Shown: positions 7,465 through 8,544 of the stretch, piece by piece
Position numbering within the stretch: the first letter of the stretch is position 1
Layout of the letters: each line of letters opens with the position of its first letter
Assembly: GCA_027069035.1 (NCBI GenBank)
Contig: JALXFI010000046.1
Coordinates: 1 to 8,544 of the forward strand
DNA length: 8,544 nt
Reading direction: 5' to 3'
From: a bacterium
GTDB taxonomy: Bacteria; Desulfobacterota; GWC2-55-46; S146-80; JALXFI01
The notes under the pieces: generated by a model
The model's database searches: none
What the model saw: only the letters and a program-made list of their open reading frames with translations
What the model was told of the DNA's origin: nothing
Made by a program: the position numbers and the translations under genes

Positions 7465-7519
7465 ATTTTGAAAACAGAAAATCAAGAAAATCTTCTCTTC
7501 CGACCACCTCACAAGACAT
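7460..7519 (-). pseudogene. Very short 3' remnant of a second DUF4143 ATPase gene
   Basis: The minus strand from 7519 reads 19 codons to a TGA at 7462-7460, including CEVVGREDFLDFLF. This matches the closing residues of DUF4143 ATPases of the same subfamily as the left remnant (EIINRENYLDFLF), with the shared RE..LDFLF encoded by nearly the same DNA. Only the last ~15 family residues are recognisable. The sequence upstream is a homopolymer-rich stretch with no continuation. It begins with ATG by chance and is too short to be a credible gene. The call rests on its similarity to the left remnant. Confidence 0.45.
7471..7487. repeat. 17-bp direct repeat, right copy
   Basis: Exact copy of 5734-5750, within the short right-hand DUF4143 gene tail. 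Confidence 0.7.
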
Positions 7520-7524
7520 CCCCC

Positions 7525-7564
7525 AAAAATATTTTTTTAAAAAAATCAAAAAAATGTAAAAAAA
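7525..7564. promoter_or_regulatory. Phased A-tracts upstream of the PilZ gene
   Basis: Three A7 runs begin at 7539, 7548 and 7558, preceded by a T7 run (7532-7538) and an A5 run (7525-7529). Spacing of 9-10 bp places the A runs on one helical face, the arrangement of intrinsically curved DNA. It lies directly upstream of the TGTAACC operator-like repeats and may act as an UP-element-like or architectural-protein site. Confidence 0.5.
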
Positions 7565-7571
7565 TCGCAAC

Positions 7572-7601
7572 TGTAACCCAAAGTGTAACCTTTTTGTAAC
7601 C
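7572..7601 (+). promoter_or_regulatory. Three TGTAACC direct repeats, OmpR/PhoB-type operator candidate
   Basis: TGTAACC occurs at 7572-7578, 7584-7590 and 7595-7601, so starts are 12 and 11 bp apart. Direct heptamers at one-turn spacing are the binding pattern of OmpR/PhoB-family response regulators. Ten bases after the last copy comes TAGGAT (7612-7617), a 4/6 match to a -10 box, the spacing seen in activator-dependent pho promoters. No good -35 box exists, which also suggests activator dependence. Confidence 0.45.
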
Positions 7602-7643
7602 CTTCGCATGTTAGGATTAAAGATAATACATAAATCTTTTATT

Positions 7644-7650
7644 AAGAGGA
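7644..7650 (+). promoter_or_regulatory. Ribosome-binding site of the PilZ gene
   Basis: AAGAGGA lies 7 nt before the ATG at 7658, a good Shine-Dalgarno sequence that fixes the start. Confidence 0.75.
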
Positions 7651-7657
7651 TTATTTT

Positions 7658-8143
7658 ATGACTGCTAAAAAAGATGTTTTAAAGGCGCAAAAAGGAAATG
7701 AGACCTACCTTTTAAGACTATATCGGAAAAAGGAGGAAGGGGCGAATCCTTTGGTAGGGGTGGTTGAGGAAATAGGGAGTGATGAGAAAGCGGCATTTCA
7801 CAGCCTTTATGAGCTTGGTTTAATCCTCTCTAAGGACGGCAGTGATTTAAGTAAAAACGGAAAAATTGAAAGGCGGGGGTTCCACAGGCTTAAACTCAAG
7901 CTTCCCGTTCTTGTAAAGGGAAAGGATTTTAAAGGGAATGCCTTTGTTGAACTTACAAAGACGGAAGACTTAAGCGCAGGAGGCGCCTTGTTTTTATTAA
8001 AGAACAGGGTTGAGAATAATGAAAGACTCAGGGTCTATATAGAACCTTATAACTCAAGTATCAGCGTGGAGGTGCGGGTCGTAAGGGTTGCTGATGCGTG
8101 TAAATGGAAGGGGGTGGGAGTGGCCTTTGAAAAGGCGCTGTAA
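7658..8143 (+). CDS. PilZ-domain protein, predicted cyclic-di-GMP receptor
   Basis: A 161-residue soluble protein with a PilZ domain in its C-terminal half. The cyclic-di-GMP binding signature is complete: the RxxxR motif in ERRGFHR (Arg73 and Arg77, preceded by Arg72) and the D/NxSxxG motif in DLSAGG (Asp104-Gly109), followed by a beta-rich segment ending in WKGVGVAFEKAL, typical of the domain's last strand. The first ~70 residues are charged and match no domain I recognise; they could be a partner-binding or degenerate YcgR-N-like region. There is no membrane segment or signal peptide. Receptors of this kind modulate motility, adhesion or polysaccharide output on binding the second messenger, but nothing in the window tells which. 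It appears to be transcribed alone, from a control region with phased A-tracts and TGTAACC repeats, divergent from the ATPase gene and followed by non-coding repeats. Confidence 0.88.
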   Translation: MTAKKDVLKAQKGNETYLLRLYRKKEEGANPLVGVVEEIGSDEKAAFHSLYELGLILSKDGSDLSKNGKIERRGFHRLKLKLPVLVKGKDFKGNAFVELTKTEDLSAGGALFLLKNRVENNERLRVYIEPYNSSISVEVRVVRVADACKWKGVGVAFEKAL

Positions 8144-8168
8144 AAATAGGGACAGCGACCGTTTTTTT
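8136..8168 (+). terminator. Possible terminator of the PilZ gene
   Basis: CGCTGT (8136-8141, overlapping the stop codon) can pair with ACAGCG (8152-8157) around a 10-nt loop. Four bases later comes a run of seven T. The gap between stem and T-run weakens it. The right arm and T-run are also part of the repeat unit that starts here, so the hairpin may be incidental. Confidence 0.35.
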
Positions 8169-8544
8169 AACCACTGAAGACACAGAAGGCACAGAAGGCG
8201 CTGAAAATCATGAAGCAGGACACAAAGTGTTACGGGTTACGGATGGATAATAGAAAGTTTTTTTTCAGTGATCTCAGTGTTCTCAGTGGTGAAAGTATTT
8301 TTAAGGGAGAAACAGAGATAGCAACCGTTTTTTAACCACAGAAGACACAGAAGGCGCTGAAAATCATGATGCAGGACACAAAGTGTTACGGGTTACGGAT
8401 GGATAATAGAAAGTTTTTTTTCAGTGATCTCAGTGTTCTCAGTGGTGAAAGTATTTTTAAGGGAGAAACAGGGATAGCAACCGTTTTTTAACCACTGAAG
8501 ACACAGAAGGCGCTGAAAATCATGATGCAGGACACAAAGTGTTA
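8149..8544. repeat. Tandem array of a ~156-bp non-coding unit
   Basis: Units start at 8149, 8315 and 8471; the third runs off the window. Spacing is 166 then 156 bp; the difference is an extra 9-bp CACAGAAGG and one extra T in the first unit. Apart from a few substitutions the copies are identical, including an internal GTTACGGGTTACGG and a small ACAC-AAA-GTGT hairpin. Each unit begins with a left arm and ends with a right arm that are inverted repeats of each other. I see no coding potential or ribosome-binding site in these ~400 bases. The composition resembles the ACCACTGAG/ACACAGAG hairpin repeats scattered in many environmental bacterial genomes. Confidence 0.9.
8170..8290. repeat. Inverted arms of the first repeat unit
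   Basis: The left arm begins ACCACTGAAGACACAG at 8170. The right arm, 8265-8290, begins TCAGTGATCTCAGTG and ends CTCAGTGGT. Without the extra 9-mer, 19 of 26 positions pair. Both arms have a 9-base rhythm (TCAGTGATC, TCAGTGTTC, TCAGTGGTG on the right). The same arms recur at 8335-8360 and 8421-8446 in unit two. Confidence 0.65.

Noticed and set aside
7460..7519. A 19-codon small protein starting with ATG at 7519
   Set aside because: Its sequence is the tail of the DUF4143 family, so it is better explained as a gene remnant; the GGGGG just before the ATG has no proper spacing for a ribosome-binding site.
7521..7545. Terminator for a gene reading into the ATPase-PilZ spacer
   Set aside because: The T7/A7 stretch has only an AT self-complementary core and no GC stem.
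8149..8544. CRISPR array
   Set aside because: Units are ~156 bp, near-identical throughout and contain no variable spacers; there are no cas genes.
1..8544. A new multi-gene defence or metabolic system
   Set aside because: The genes are on different transcripts and of unrelated families; the ATPase has no consistent partner gene here, so calling a system would be speculation.

Overview
The window reads as chromosomal DNA from a free-living Gram-negative bacterium of moderate GC. A glyS-ppdK pair is a gene order I associate with Geobacter-like Deltaproteobacteria, and I would also consider Nitrospirota-like lineages. That placement is inference from gene order and protein style; there is no rRNA or other marker in the window.

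Layout. The left 5.6 kb is housekeeping, all on the minus strand, with transcription running right to left. In reading order these are a small FAD/NAD(P)H oxidoreductase of the ferredoxin-reductase fold (5608-4943), the glycyl-tRNA synthetase beta subunit glyS (best start TTG at 4807), and, 30 bp further on, pyruvate phosphate dikinase ppdK (2710-14). The partner gene glyQ, often next to glyS, is not in the window.

The middle (5.7-7.5 kb) looks accessory and is visibly more AT-rich. It holds one intact AAA ATPase with a C-terminal DUF4143 region (7361-6018, minus). On each side lies a decayed 3' end of another DUF4143 ATPase: a clear 64-codon fragment at 5926-5732 and a much shorter one at 7519-7460. 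Both are on the minus strand and share exact 17-bp and 11-bp direct repeats. The ATPase promoter is unusually legible. A TTGACA/CATAAT promoter predicts a transcript starting at or next to the ATG, so possibly leaderless. Two CRP-type palindromes sit about 61.5 and 93.5 bp upstream of that predicted start.

The right part runs on the plus strand. A PilZ-domain protein (7658-8143) is preceded by phased A-tracts and three TGTAACC direct repeats spaced 11-12 bp, like an OmpR/PhoB-family operator. After it, from 8149 to the window end, is a tandem array of a ~156-bp non-coding unit whose ends are inverted repeats built on a 9-bp period.

The genes do not form one pathway. glyS and ppdK are probably co-transcribed; the ATPase and PilZ genes have separate, divergent control regions sharing the 7362-7657 spacer. 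I did not find a convincing new multi-gene system. The most interesting material is the ATPase locus with its flanking gene remnants and regulatory region, the PilZ operator, and the repeat array.
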